This document shows, piece by piece, positions 46,905 to 55,198 of a DNA stretch of 64,000 bases. How positions within the stretch are numbered: the first letter of the stretch is position 1; each line of letters begins with the position of its first letter. The stretch is from Sandaracinus sp964481145 (lineage in GTDB: Bacteria; Myxococcota_A; Polyangia; Polyangiales; Sandaracinaceae): the NCBI GenBank assembly GCA_964481145.1, contig CAYZTA010000024.1, positions 12,747 to 76,746 on the forward strand, given 5' to 3'. Both the position numbers and the translations under genes were made by a program. The notes beneath the pieces were generated by a model. It was not told where the DNA came from, ran no database searches, and was given only the letters and a program-made list of their open reading frames with translations.

Positions 46905-46920
46905 CCGCGCCTCGATTTTT

Positions 46921-46939
46921 CCGGTCCTTTTCGGGCCGG
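46921..46939 (+). promoter_or_regulatory. Hairpin in the rpmH leader
   Basis: CCGGTCC-TTTTC-GGGCCGG forms a 7-bp stem with one G-U pair, 9 nt before the rpmH ribosome site GGAGGA. There is no T-run after it on this strand, so it is more likely a leader structure than a terminator. Confidence 0.35.
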
Positions 46940-46958
46940 CGTTCCTTCGGAGGATCCT

Positions 46959-47108
46959 TTGAAGCGCACCTATCAGCCGCACCGCACCCGTCGAGTGCGG
47001 ACCCATGGCTTCCGCGCACGCATGGCGAGCAAGAATGGCCGTAAGGTCTTGGCACGGCGACGGACCAAAGGTCGTCACCGGCTCGTTCCGAGCGTCTACA
47101 AAAAGTAG
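46959..47108 (+). CDS. rpmH: 50S ribosomal protein L34
   Basis: 49 aa. The start is TTG 46959, set by GGAGGA at 46949-46954 and the family N-terminus MKRTYQPHRTRRVRTHGFR. The rest, MASKNGRKVLARRRTKGRHR, is the canonical L34 core. It heads the conserved rpmH-rnpA-yidD-yidC-jag block; L34 sits near the exit-tunnel region of the large subunit. Confidence 0.96.
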   Translation: MKRTYQPHRTRRVRTHGFRARMASKNGRKVLARRRTKGRHRLVPSVYKK

Positions 47109-47129
47109 GCCTGCGTCGGGGCCCTGAAT

Positions 47130-47525
47130 ATGACGGGCCGTCCCGAGACGTTTCGGCCGAGTGATCGCGTCAAGCGTCGTGTCGATTTTCGGCGCATCCA
47201 AGGGACGGGGCGGAAGATTCATACCCTCCACTTCGTTCTCGCGGTGTTGCCACGGGAAGAGGGCGGTCCTACCCGGCTCGGAATCACCGTGACGCGAAAG
47301 GTCGCGACCGCTGTGGGCCGAAATCGGGTCAAACGAGTCATGCGTGAGGTTTTCCGGCGTCATCGAGAGCTTTTTCCGGAAGCGTGCGACGTGGTCGCAA
47401 TCGCGAAGGGAGGCGCTTCTCGGCTTGGATTCCATGAAGTACGTCGGGAAATCGAGCAGGCACGGCGAGCGTTTTCGAATGTCCGTCGCCATGCGGTCCA
47501 CGCGGCGCATGGAGGGCGCTCATGA
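47130..47525 (+). CDS. rnpA: Ribonuclease P protein component
   Basis: 131 aa. The RNA-binding motif GRNRVKRVMREVFRRH (RNxxKRxxRE) and VKRRVDFRRIQGTGRK are diagnostic. It assists the RNase P RNA in 5' tRNA maturation. It lies 21 nt after rpmH and its stop overlaps the yidD start (ATGA). The long basic C-terminal tail is slightly longer than usual. Confidence 0.95.
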   Translation: MTGRPETFRPSDRVKRRVDFRRIQGTGRKIHTLHFVLAVLPREEGGPTRLGITVTRKVATAVGRNRVKRVMREVFRRHRELFPEACDVVAIAKGGASRLGFHEVRREIEQARRAFSNVRRHAVHAAHGGRS

Positions 47526-47779
47526 TCGCCAAGGCGATGCTCTTCCTCATCCGTGTCTATTGGCTGACGCTCTCACCCCTCATTGGTCAGGTGTGTCGTT
47601 TCGAGCCGAGTTGCTCTCGTTATACGGCCGTGTGCATCGAGCGATTCGGCGCGACACGTGGTGGATGGCTCGGAGTCAAACGCATCTGCCGTTGTCACCC
47701 CTTCCATCCGGGCGGCTTCGATCCGCCGCCGGATCTCCCCTCTTCTCGAGCGACCAAGGCGGCGATCGATGCAGGATGA
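47522..47779 (+). CDS. yidD: YidD membrane protein insertion factor
   Basis: 85 aa. The family signature CRFEPSCSRYTAVCIERFGA and GVKRICRCHPFHPGGFDPPP is complete, with its conserved Cys residues. It is a small inner-membrane-associated protein that helps YidC-dependent insertion. It overlaps rnpA by 4 nt and yidC by 11 nt. Confidence 0.95.
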   Translation: MIAKAMLFLIRVYWLTLSPLIGQVCRFEPSCSRYTAVCIERFGATRGGWLGVKRICRCHPFHPGGFDPPPDLPSSRATKAAIDAG

Positions 47780-49547
47780 AAATAGAAGATCGCTCCTGAC
47801 CATGTTCCTGGCTGCGGGCGCATTTCTCGCAATCTACTTCGCGTACCAGAACTTTTTTGGAGCTGGGCGCGGAGGAACCGAGAGCAGCCAATGGACGGAC
47901 GAGGCGACGAGCGCCGAAGAGCGCGAACAGCGCGCCGTCGAAGCCCGTCGCGATGCGCCCGAACGCCGTGCGCGACAGCAGAATGCCACGATCACGACTC
48001 CCGACATGGTGGTCACGATCGACAATCTCGGCGGGGGAGTTTCGCACGTCGAGCTCGTCGATCCGCGCTATCGCCAAGCCGAGCGCGCGATGGATCTCGT
48101 GACGACCGAGCGCGAGGAGTACCGACCGCTGCGCATCGATTTGCCGGGGATTTCCATCCCAGGCGATGCTGTATGGGACATCGAGCAGGTCTCGCCCACC
48201 GAGGTCGAGCTTCGGTGGCAAGGGCGGGGTGTCGAAGTGGTGCGCCGGCTCGAAGCGGGCCAAGGCCCTTTCCAGATTTGGCAGACGATTCGCGTCCAAA
48301 ATGTCGGCGATCGCGACAAAGATCTGCGGCTGCGTGTCTCGACTTGGCACTACGTCCATCGAGCCGATGAAGGTGGCTCGAGCTTCTTCGGAAGCCGTTC
48401 ACCTGCCATCAGCCAAGGCGTTTGCCGTCATGGTGACGAGACTGAACGCAAAGATCGCAAAGCGTTGGCCGAGCGTCATGGCTACGGCGGTGTCATCGAT
48501 TTCGTCGCGATCGAGAACGTGTATTTCGTCCAGGCGATCATGCCTCAGGGCCAAGCCCATGCTGAGTTTTGTGGGCTCGAAGCGAGCGATCGCGGCAACG
48601 TGAACGGAGAGCCCGAAGGGACGCTCTTCGAGGCATCGCTCCTTTTTCCGATGATTTCGCTCGAACCAGGCGAGCAGAAGGTCTACCAGACGCTCGCTTA
48701 TCTTGGACCGAAGATTCCAGAGGCACTCGCAGCGGCGGGTCACGATCTCCCCGAGGTGCTCAACCTCGGCATGTTCGCAGTGATTGCGCGCGCGTTTGCG
48801 TCGCTCCTGACGTGGCTTCATGGCTTTGTCGGCAACTGGGGCGTCGCGATCATCATCTTGACGCTCATCGTGCGTCTTGCGCTCTTCCCGCTCACCGACC
48901 GGAGTTTCCGTTCGATGGCGCGGATGCGGAAGCTCAAGCCGGAGATGGATGAGATCAACGCGCGCTTCCCCGATGATCCGCAAGCCAAGCAAGCGGCGAT
49001 CATGGATATGTATCGCAAGCACGGGATCAATCCGCTTGCGCAGCTCGGGGGCTGCTTGCCCGTGCTCTTCCAGATGCCGGTCTTCTTTGCGCTTTATGCG
49101 TCTCTTTCGACGAATATCGCACTGTATCATCAGCCGTTTGCGCTCTGGTGGCAGGATCTTTCCGCGCCGGATCCTTATTTCGTGTTGCCGCTCGCGCTGG
49201 GTGGATTGATGTGGGTGCAGCAGAAGCTCACGCCGACTTCGATGGATCCTGCTCAAGCGCGCATGATGCAGTTCATGCCGGTGATCGTGACCTTGTTCAT
49301 GCTCTTTTTGCCGGCGGGGCTTTGCTTGTACATGCTGACCAACTCGGTGCTCGGGATTGCTCAGCAAAAGACGAATGAAATGCGCCTTTCTCGGGAGGAA
49401 GAGAGAGCGAAGAACGCCTCTGCTTCCATCGTGGAAACCGCATCCGAAACGTCGCCGGACGAGGGACCGACTGGCGATCAAACATCGAAGGACACGGGTC
49501 GCGCAGGATCTTCGAAGCGCGGCTCCGGGAGGTCACGTCGTGGTTGA
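47769..49547 (+). CDS. yidC: Membrane protein insertase YidC
   Basis: 592 aa from ATG 47769, inside the end of yidD. It has the Gram-negative layout: N-terminal helix (LLTMFLAAGAFLAIYFAYQN), a large periplasmic P1 domain (about 50-360), then the insertase core with VGNWGVAIIILTLIVRLALF and PLAQLGGCLPVLFQMPVFFA, and a Lys/Arg/Ser-rich C-terminal tail. The conserved groove arginine lies in VRLALFPL. It inserts membrane proteins alone or with Sec. The jag start overlaps its stop by 8 nt. Confidence 0.96.
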   Translation: MQDENRRSLLTMFLAAGAFLAIYFAYQNFFGAGRGGTESSQWTDEATSAEEREQRAVEARRDAPERRARQQNATITTPDMVVTIDNLGGGVSHVELVDPRYRQAERAMDLVTTEREEYRPLRIDLPGISIPGDAVWDIEQVSPTEVELRWQGRGVEVVRRLEAGQGPFQIWQTIRVQNVGDRDKDLRLRVSTWHYVHRADEGGSSFFGSRSPAISQGVCRHGDETERKDRKALAERHGYGGVIDFVAIENVYFVQAIMPQGQAHAEFCGLEASDRGNVNGEPEGTLFEASLLFPMISLEPGEQKVYQTLAYLGPKIPEALAAAGHDLPEVLNLGMFAVIARAFASLLTWLHGFVGNWGVAIIILTLIVRLALFPLTDRSFRSMARMRKLKPEMDEINARFPDDPQAKQAAIMDMYRKHGINPLAQLGGCLPVLFQMPVFFALYASLSTNIALYHQPFALWWQDLSAPDPYFVLPLALGGLMWVQQKLTPTSMDPAQARMMQFMPVIVTLFMLFLPAGLCLYMLTNSVLGIAQQKTNEMRLSREEERAKNASASIVETASETSPDEGPTGDQTSKDTGRAGSSKRGSGRSRRG

Positions 49548-50154
49548 CGATCGAAAGCAAGAGCTGGAGGGCGCGCTTTTCCTCGGTGATGTCGAAGACG
49601 AGGATGAGCGAGGGGAACATCGAGACTCGCGCGGTACGCCGGGCGATGGCAAAGCCGAGGAGGCGATGGAGTTTCTCTCCGGCGTGCTCTATCGGATGGG
49701 CCTCGAGACCCGAGTGACGGTGCGCGAGGATGGCGAGCAAGTGGTGCTCGACATCCAGGGCGCAGACGCGGGTCGCGCCATCGGGAAAAAGGGCTCGGCG
49801 CTCGATGCGCTGCAGTTTCTCGTCAACAAGGTGGTGAACCGTTTTCCGGAGAACCGTCGTTATATCGTCGTCGATAGCGGCGATTACCGTGAACGGCATG
49901 ATGCAGGGCTCGTGAACATGGCGCGCCGAGAAGCCAAGCGAGCCATCGAGATAGGTCGCGTGGTGACGCTCGAGCCGATGCCGGCGCGCGATCGACGGCT
50001 CGTCCATCTTTCGCTCGCCAAGTTTCCTGGTGTGTCGACGAAGTCGAATGGCGAGGGGATCGGCCGGCGGATTCAGATCATTCCTGCGCGTGGGCGTGGA
50101 CCGCGTCGGGAGTATGACCGCGGCTCGCGGCGCGATGAGCCGCCGCGTGATTGA
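49540..50154 (+). CDS. jag: Jag/KhpB RNA-binding protein (KH-R3H)
   Basis: 204 aa from GTG 49540, with GGGAGG upstream. The N-terminal 40 residues are acidic; there is no classic Jag-N domain. A KH domain (VLDIQGADAGRAIGKKGSAL with the GxxG-type loop) and an R3H domain (RREAKRAIEIGRVV, ARDRRLVHLSLAKFPGV) follow, then an Arg-rich tail. Jag/KhpB binds RNA and in other bacteria affects cell division. The usual next gene, mnmE, is absent. Confidence 0.93.
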   Translation: MVDDRKQELEGALFLGDVEDEDERGEHRDSRGTPGDGKAEEAMEFLSGVLYRMGLETRVTVREDGEQVVLDIQGADAGRAIGKKGSALDALQFLVNKVVNRFPENRRYIVVDSGDYRERHDAGLVNMARREAKRAIEIGRVVTLEPMPARDRRLVHLSLAKFPGVSTKSNGEGIGRRIQIIPARGRGPRREYDRGSRRDEPPRD

Positions 50155-51004
50155 CCATGGTGTACGTTGTCTCTTAGGAATTACGTTGTTTGCGATTCTT
50201 TGGGGGTGTACGTCCGAGGGGCCATCTGGGGATGACGCCTCGATCCCAGAGGTTCGTGATGCTTCAGATTCCGGGGATGCATCCCCATCGGTCGAATCCA
50301 TATGCACGGAGGCATCTCGACATCTTGCGGAATGTTTGGGCGACGCTCCTCCCAGTGAGGCTCCCAATCCATCTTGCGATGTCGAGCATGCATTGGAGAT
50401 CTTGGGGCTGACGTGCGAACAACTCGAGAGCGCGCTGCCTCCGACAGAACCCGAAAGACGGGATTCGAGACTCGCGGATATCTCATGCTCGCTTCGGATT
50501 TATCGCTTCTGTGAGATGTCTGCCTGTGACGCCGAAGCCGATGAGCCAGAGCACATGTTGGCTCCATTGGAGCTGCCCGAAGATGCAAGCGATTGCGCTC
50601 GGAGCGCCGTTCAATATGAAGGTTGCGGAGCGTGTGAGTACTACCGATGCCGGGAGGCCACTGCGCATTGTGGGCCCGAGGGCTACCTCATGAACTATGC
50701 GTATCGTTACTGTCAGCGCTTCCGGCTCGTTGCGGAATCTCAGATGAGCCCAGCGGGGCAGGCGTGGTTTCGGCGCGTGCGGCGATGTCTCATCACGACC
50801 CTCGATGCAGTCGAGCAAGGAAACGATTGTTCGAGCATCGAAGAGATAGGGTTCAGATCCCATCCCGAGTGTTATATCCAAACAGGGTTTTGTGAGCTCC
50901 CGACTTCCGACTGGGTGAAGGTATTCAACACGGTCGATCCTGACGATTTGCGTTTTCGCGAACTCTTGACCGCGGGCAACGGTTGCTTCCGCGATTGGTT
51001 TTGA
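50135..51004 (+). CDS. Cys-rich predicted lipoprotein
   Basis: 289 aa from ATG 50135, overlapping jag by 20 nt; the signal VRCLLGITLFAILWGC with lipid-attachment Cys requires this start. A low-complexity acidic linker (SEGPSGDDASIPEVRDASDS) follows, then a domain with some 18 cysteines (e.g. YEGCGACEYYRCREATAHCG), likely disulphide-bonded in the periplasm or on the surface. Cys-rich lipoproteins of this kind are frequent in myxobacteria. No function is known to me. Confidence 0.75.
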   Translation: MSRRVIDHGVRCLLGITLFAILWGCTSEGPSGDDASIPEVRDASDSGDASPSVESICTEASRHLAECLGDAPPSEAPNPSCDVEHALEILGLTCEQLESALPPTEPERRDSRLADISCSLRIYRFCEMSACDAEADEPEHMLAPLELPEDASDCARSAVQYEGCGACEYYRCREATAHCGPEGYLMNYAYRYCQRFRLVAESQMSPAGQAWFRRVRRCLITTLDAVEQGNDCSSIEEIGFRSHPECYIQTGFCELPTSDWVKVFNTVDPDDLRFRELLTAGNGCFRDWF

Positions 51005-51075
51005 CGAACGTCCGCGGAAGCATTTCACAATCCAATGTAGTTTTCTGTTGGCGAGAGCGCTAATCTCCGAGAGCA

Positions 51076-51627
51076 ATGGTACACGCCTGGCACGATCTTC
51101 CGAATCCCGACCATGAGCTCGAACGTGGGTTCAATGTAGTAATCGAAATTCCCAAGAATTCGAAGGTGAAATACGAGCTCGACAAACCTTCGGGCATGTT
51201 GCGTGTCGATCGCGTTCTCTATAGCGCAGTGCATTATCCTGCGAATTATGGGTTCCTCCCGCGCACTTATTGCGACGACGGAGATCCGCTCGATGTGCTC
51301 GTGCTCGGCAATGAGTCTGTCATGCCACTCTCGATTATGCGCGCGCGCGCCATCGGCGTGATGCGGATGCTCGATGAAGGAAAGGAGGACGACAAAGTCA
51401 TCGCCGTTCACGTGCATGATCCGGCGTTCTCCGAGTATCAGGATTTGAGCGAGCTGCCTCGCCACACTTCGAGCGAAATTCGGCGTTTCTTCGAGGATTA
51501 TAAGACCCTCGAATCAAAGCAGGTCATCGTGGATGAGATGCTTGGAGCCACGGAAGCCGTGCGCGTGATCCGTGATGCGATTCGCTTGTATCAAGCGCAG
51601 GAAAATCGGCTCCGAGGGTGGGGCTGA
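51076..51627 (+). CDS. ppa: Inorganic pyrophosphatase (family I)
   Basis: 183 aa. It hydrolyses pyrophosphate in the cytoplasm. The metal-binding motif CDDGDPLDVLVL (DxDPxD), EIPKNSKVKYELDKPSGML and YPANYGFLPRTY are canonical for soluble family I enzymes. Start ATG 51076 fits the family. It stands alone; its stop is 7 nt from the convergent gene. Confidence 0.95.
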   Translation: MVHAWHDLPNPDHELERGFNVVIEIPKNSKVKYELDKPSGMLRVDRVLYSAVHYPANYGFLPRTYCDDGDPLDVLVLGNESVMPLSIMRARAIGVMRMLDEGKEDDKVIAVHVHDPAFSEYQDLSELPRHTSSEIRRFFEDYKTLESKQVIVDEMLGATEAVRVIRDAIRLYQAQENRLRGWG

Positions 51628-51634
51628 GCCCGAT

Positions 51635-52384
51635 TCATTCTTGGATTTCGATCGCGTTTGGTATCAGACGCGTTCCGACGACACCTGCGGCGTGAACCGC
51701 TTCGTAGCGGACGCCGCCCCCTTCGGTGGGAAGAAAATCTTCGGGATCGAATCCGGCGGTTCCCTCCATGGGTCGAGGATCGATCGATGCGAGCCGCATC
51801 GGATTGCGTGAGCCTTCAGCGATTCGAATTTCGACGTGGAATCCGGTGTCACTTCGCAGCTCTTGCGCGAAGTGACGCCATTTTTCCGTCACCTCGTGGG
51901 CCATCGCTTCATATTCATCTTTCTCGTGGGCCAGATCCCAGCGTGCACGAGCCGCCGCCTCTGCGGCGAGACGTCGCCGTTTTGTCATCAGCGCGAAGAG
52001 CACTCCAACAACGCCGAGGCATGCTGCGATGAGGAGAAACTCGCGTTGCGGCATCAGGTATTCCAGCCACACGCCGACGGCGATGCCTCCGGCGGCTGAA
52101 ATCATGATGCCGGCCGGTTCGTACTCGAGCAGGGGGGAGCGCGGAATCTCGAGTGCTTTCGCTTTGGCATCAGCGAGTCGTTTCATCTTTTCGTGGATCG
52201 ATTCCGGCACTTCGATATCCACGAGTTTTGCCTCGATAAATGGGCTTTCAGGGACCTCCACGGAGCCTTCCGTACGAAGATCACCGGGTTCGATCCGACG
52301 AAACGTCACGATCCTTCGCCGGATGAAAGGAGCATCCCCTTCGATGATTCGATAAGGTCTGTGCTTCGGTAGATGTTCGCTCAT
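51635..52384 (-). CDS. Two-TM membrane protein coupled to cyaY, unknown
   Basis: 249 aa. ATG 52384 overlaps the cyaY stop (ATGA). The N-terminal 90 residues are charged and cytoplasmic. A hydrophobic hairpin (IMISAAGGIAVGVWLEYL, FLLIAACLGVVGVLFALM) follows, then a charged alpha-helical segment (RRRLAAEAAARARWDLAHEK) and a beta-rich C-terminal domain (TGFHVEIRIAEGSRNPM). No family is recognised. The coupling to frataxin suggests a link to iron or Fe-S metabolism, but that is guilt by association only. Confidence 0.68.
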   Translation of the reverse strand: MSEHLPKHRPYRIIEGDAPFIRRRIVTFRRIEPGDLRTEGSVEVPESPFIEAKLVDIEVPESIHEKMKRLADAKAKALEIPRSPLLEYEPAGIMISAAGGIAVGVWLEYLMPQREFLLIAACLGVVGVLFALMTKRRRLAAEAAARARWDLAHEKDEYEAMAHEVTEKWRHFAQELRSDTGFHVEIRIAEGSRNPMRLASIDPRPMEGTAGFDPEDFLPTEGGGVRYEAVHAAGVVGTRLIPNAIEIQE

Positions 52385-52734
52385 GTGCTCTCGTGCAGCC
52401 GCGCAATCGAGATCTCCACGCCGTGTTGACGTGCGATGTTCTCGAGGGTTCCTTCGAGGGTCGCTCCGCTCCCTTTGTCGTCGTAAAAACTTTGCGTGGC
52501 CGGATCGAATCCGAAATGCCACGCGCGATCGCCTCCCGCGAGCCAAATTTGGCGCACCGGGCGTTGCGTATTGACCACACAACGAGACCCATCTCTCCAG
52601 GTGATCGTCAACACATCACCGGCGCTTTCAATATCGGCATCATCGGTGTCGACATGATCGAACGCATCCATGACCCTTCGAAATGCGCCATGCGCGAGAT
52701 CGAGATAGCGAGACTCTTCTAGCATCGGAGACAT
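52381..52734 (-). CDS. cyaY: CyaY (bacterial frataxin)
   Basis: 117 aa. VLTITWRDGSRCVVNTQRPV followed by RQIWLAGGDRAWHFGFD reproduces the frataxin core (VLTI...GS..VINRQ.P..QIWLA....GYHF). An acidic N-terminal helix region (DAFDHVDTDDADIESAG) would bind iron. Frataxin regulates iron delivery to Fe-S cluster assembly. A second ATG lies three codons in. The stop overlaps the start of the next gene. It is divergent from the RibD-like deaminase. Confidence 0.88.
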   Translation of the reverse strand: MSPMLEESRYLDLAHGAFRRVMDAFDHVDTDDADIESAGDVLTITWRDGSRCVVNTQRPVRQIWLAGGDRAWHFGFDPATQSFYDDKGSGATLEGTLENIARQHGVEISIARLHEST

Positions 52735-52792
52735 TCTATACCCCTAAGGTCTGCTGCGGAGCAAAGGTAGCCTGTCAAACCTGATTTGCGGC

Positions 52793-53437
52793 ATGAACGG
52801 CTTGCCGCCCGGTCCCTTCGAGACCAAACCCACCTCGATGTTCTCTGAGCACGAGCGCTTCATGCGTGTGGCGATCGAACGAGCCGAGTGCGCCCGTGGG
52901 CATACGGGGGATAATCCGTGGGTTGGCTCCGTGATCGTCAGCGCCGATCACGAACTGGTCGCCACGGGCTATACCCGCGGCCCAGGTGAAGATCATGCTG
53001 AAATCGTGGCGCTCGAGGAAGCCGCAGCGCAAGGGGTGTGCATCGCTGAAGCGACCCTCTACTCGACCCTCGAGCCGTGTGCATTCCACGGTCGTACTCC
53101 TGCATGTGCACATGCCATCGTGAGGGCAGGGGTGCGCCGAGTGGCGGTTGGTATCCTCGATCCGAACCCGCGCGTGGACGGTGAAGGGTTGCGGATCTTG
53201 CGTGAAGCTGGTGTCGAAGTGATCATGGATGTTTGTGCTCGAGAGGTCACGCGCCAGCTCGCACCTTGGATTTTCCGATATCATCCGTCGGAACCATTGC
53301 GACGGTTTCGCGCGCTCGACGAGAAGACGGCGTCTCTCGAGGAGACGATGCGCCTCGTATGCGAGCACTACGGGATCGATCCGAGTGAGTGCGAAGAGCT
53401 CGCACGACGCGCGCTCGATCAACGAACGGTTCGATAG
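52793..53437 (+). CDS. RibD-like zinc deaminase (deaminase domain only)
   Basis: 214 aa. The cytidine-deaminase-fold zinc motifs are HAEIVALEEA and STLEPCAFHGRTPACAHAIV; AVGILDPNPRVDGEGLRIL is specific to the RibD deaminase (riboflavin synthesis, step two). The reductase half of RibD is missing. Instead there are about 60 residues with a helical region (PSECEELARRALDQR). Either it is a one-domain RibD or a deaminase of another nucleotide. It is 3 nt upstream of dinB, so the two are probably co-transcribed. Confidence 0.82.
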   Translation: MNGLPPGPFETKPTSMFSEHERFMRVAIERAECARGHTGDNPWVGSVIVSADHELVATGYTRGPGEDHAEIVALEEAAAQGVCIAEATLYSTLEPCAFHGRTPACAHAIVRAGVRRVAVGILDPNPRVDGEGLRILREAGVEVIMDVCAREVTRQLAPWIFRYHPSEPLRRFRALDEKTASLEETMRLVCEHYGIDPSECEELARRALDQRTVR

Positions 53438-53440
53438 TTC

Positions 53441-54607
53441 GTGCTCCACACACAGCGCACGATTTTGCATATCGACATGGACGCGTTCTTTGCGTCGGGC
53501 GAGCAGCGCGATGATCCCTCCTTGAGAGGTCGACCGGTGGTCGTGGGGGGCCATTTCCCGCGTGGTGTCGTGGCGGCGGCATCCTATGAAGCGCGTGTCT
53601 TCGGAGTCCATTCGGCGATGTCGATGTCGGCGGCGGTTCGTCTTTGTCCGAACGCGCATGTCATCGCACCGCGACATGCGTATTACTCCTCGATCAGCCG
53701 ACAGATCTTCTCGATTTTCCACCGCTTCACGTCGCTGGTCGAGGGTTTGTCGCTCGACGAAGCCTTCCTCGATGTGACGGCCAGTCGTTCGCTTTATGGC
53801 GATGGGAAGACCATCGCGGCGCTCATCAAGAGCGCGATTTTCTCGGAGCTCGAGCTACGTGCTTCCGCGGGGGTCGCGCCGTCGAAGTTCGTCGCGAAGA
53901 TCGCGAGTGATCTCGAGAAGCCCGATGCGCTCGTGGTCGTGATGGAGGACGTGCGCGGTTTTCTTGCGCCTTTGCCGATCGAACGAATGATGGGCATCGG
54001 CAAGAAGGGCGCGGTGCGCGCGCATTCATTTGGCTTTCGTACGCTCGGTGATCTCGCCAATGCGGACGTCGTTCGGCTCGAGCGCGCGTTTGGCAAATGG
54101 GGGCTCGAAATGGCGAGCATGGCGCGTGGGGATGATCCACGGGAAGTAGAGCCGGAGCGCACCGCGAAATCGATCGGCGCCGAGGAGACTTTCGATGAAG
54201 ATCTGCGGGACGTCGACTCGATTGCGCGAAAGCTCTTGTCTCAATCGGCGCGCGTCGCGGAGCGACTCTATCTTTCGGGGCTCGCGGGTCGAGGTGTCAC
54301 GGTGAAGCTCAAATATAGTGATTTCTCGATCAAGACGCGTTCGCTGCAGCTTTCTTCCGCCGTCTCGGACACGAGCTCGATTTATCGCGCGGCGCACGAG
54401 CTGCTCGATCGATTCGATTCGATTCGACCGGTGCGACTTTCGGGGGTCAGTGTGTCGTCCCTCGTGGCGATCGAAGATGTTCGCTCACTCTTTCCAGATC
54501 CTGTCGTCGAACGTGGGCGCAAGCTCGAGGCGGCCATGGCGCGCCTGCGTGACCGCGGCGCGAAGATGACGCGCGCAGCGCTGCTCGATGACAAAGATGA
54601 GAAGTGA
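53441..54607 (+). CDS. dinB: DNA polymerase IV (Y-family)
   Basis: 388 aa from GTG 53441. Palm motifs are HIDMDAFFASGEQRDDPSL (Asp12; steric-gate Phe17) and EGLSLDEAFLDVT (catalytic Asp-Glu). The thumb and little-finger domains follow (MMGIGKKGAVRAHSFGFRTL, VSLKF-like VTVKLKYSDF). Gly20 stands where most DinB proteins have Val (FFASVEQRDDP), a one-base change (GTC to GGC). There is no clamp-binding motif that I can point to with confidence at the C-terminus. It performs translesion synthesis. Only 3 nt separate it from the deaminase gene. Confidence 0.94.
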   Translation: MLHTQRTILHIDMDAFFASGEQRDDPSLRGRPVVVGGHFPRGVVAAASYEARVFGVHSAMSMSAAVRLCPNAHVIAPRHAYYSSISRQIFSIFHRFTSLVEGLSLDEAFLDVTASRSLYGDGKTIAALIKSAIFSELELRASAGVAPSKFVAKIASDLEKPDALVVVMEDVRGFLAPLPIERMMGIGKKGAVRAHSFGFRTLGDLANADVVRLERAFGKWGLEMASMARGDDPREVEPERTAKSIGAEETFDEDLRDVDSIARKLLSQSARVAERLYLSGLAGRGVTVKLKYSDFSIKTRSLQLSSAVSDTSSIYRAAHELLDRFDSIRPVRLSGVSVSSLVAIEDVRSLFPDPVVERGRKLEAAMARLRDRGAKMTRAALLDDKDEK

Positions 54608-54642
54608 GAATCAGCTTTGAAGCGAGAGTCGGGTTGCGCTCG

Positions 54643-55068
54643 TCAGGCAAAAAAGCTGCGCTTATGGCGACTCGCGAGCCAGACTAAAGTCGACACGCTC
54701 GTGAGCCATCCTGCACCAAGAGACATGAAGTATCGGGGATCATCCCGCCAGATGATGGCCGCTGGCCCGATCGGTCGATGTGCAAACGCACTCTCGATCG
54801 ACGAGAGACGCCACACGTCGAAATGATGATAGAGATCCACCGCAACCAGGGTGGGTCCTCGCTCCGAGTTGACGAGCGGTAGCGGTAGGTCGGCGATGGG
54901 ACGGAACGTGTCCCCCATCGATAGCCCGAGAATGATTCCGATGGGGACGAGAAGCTCGACACAAGACTCGTCGAATCGGCGATATCGTGCGAGTGGCTGG
55001 GCAACTCCGCTCGGAGGTGAACAAGGAGCACGTCGATGTTGATAATCTATCGGCAGCGGCAGCGGCAA
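54643..55068 (-). CDS. Small membrane protein, start uncertain
   Basis: The 3' two-thirds of this frame looks coding: CVELLVPIGIILGLSMGDTF (hydrophobic), LVAVDLYHHFDVWRLSSIES, AAIIWRDDPRYFMSLG, then LTSVSTLVWLASRHKRSFFA. The 5' end is unclear. TTG at 55068 or 55074 would include the low-complexity CGGCAG tract; ATG 54918 gives 91 aa but drops the first hydrophobic segment. No family is recognised. It is downstream of the BON lipoprotein gene on the same strand. Confidence 0.4.
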   Translation of the reverse strand: MPLPLPIDYQHRRAPCSPPSGVAQPLARYRRFDESCVELLVPIGIILGLSMGDTFRPIADLPLPLVNSERGPTLVAVDLYHHFDVWRLSSIESAFAHRPIGPAAIIWRDDPRYFMSLGAGWLTSVSTLVWLASRHKRSFFA

Positions 55069-55198
55069 CCGCAACCGACGCGGCAGCCGCAACCGCAGCC
55101 GACGCAGCAGCGCGAGCCACACGACTCGCGCCGCCACCGTCCACAAGACGGCGCGAATCCGGTCGAGCCGAATCAACAGAAGCCGAACATGGAGACGT

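Noticed and set aside
46921..46939. Hairpin as a rho-independent terminator of radC
   Set aside because: No T-run follows on the plus strand, and the hairpin lies between the candidate rpmH promoter and the gene.
46880..50160. Replication origin next to rpmH
   Set aside because: The block is often near oriC, but no dnaA gene or cluster of DnaA boxes was recognised here.
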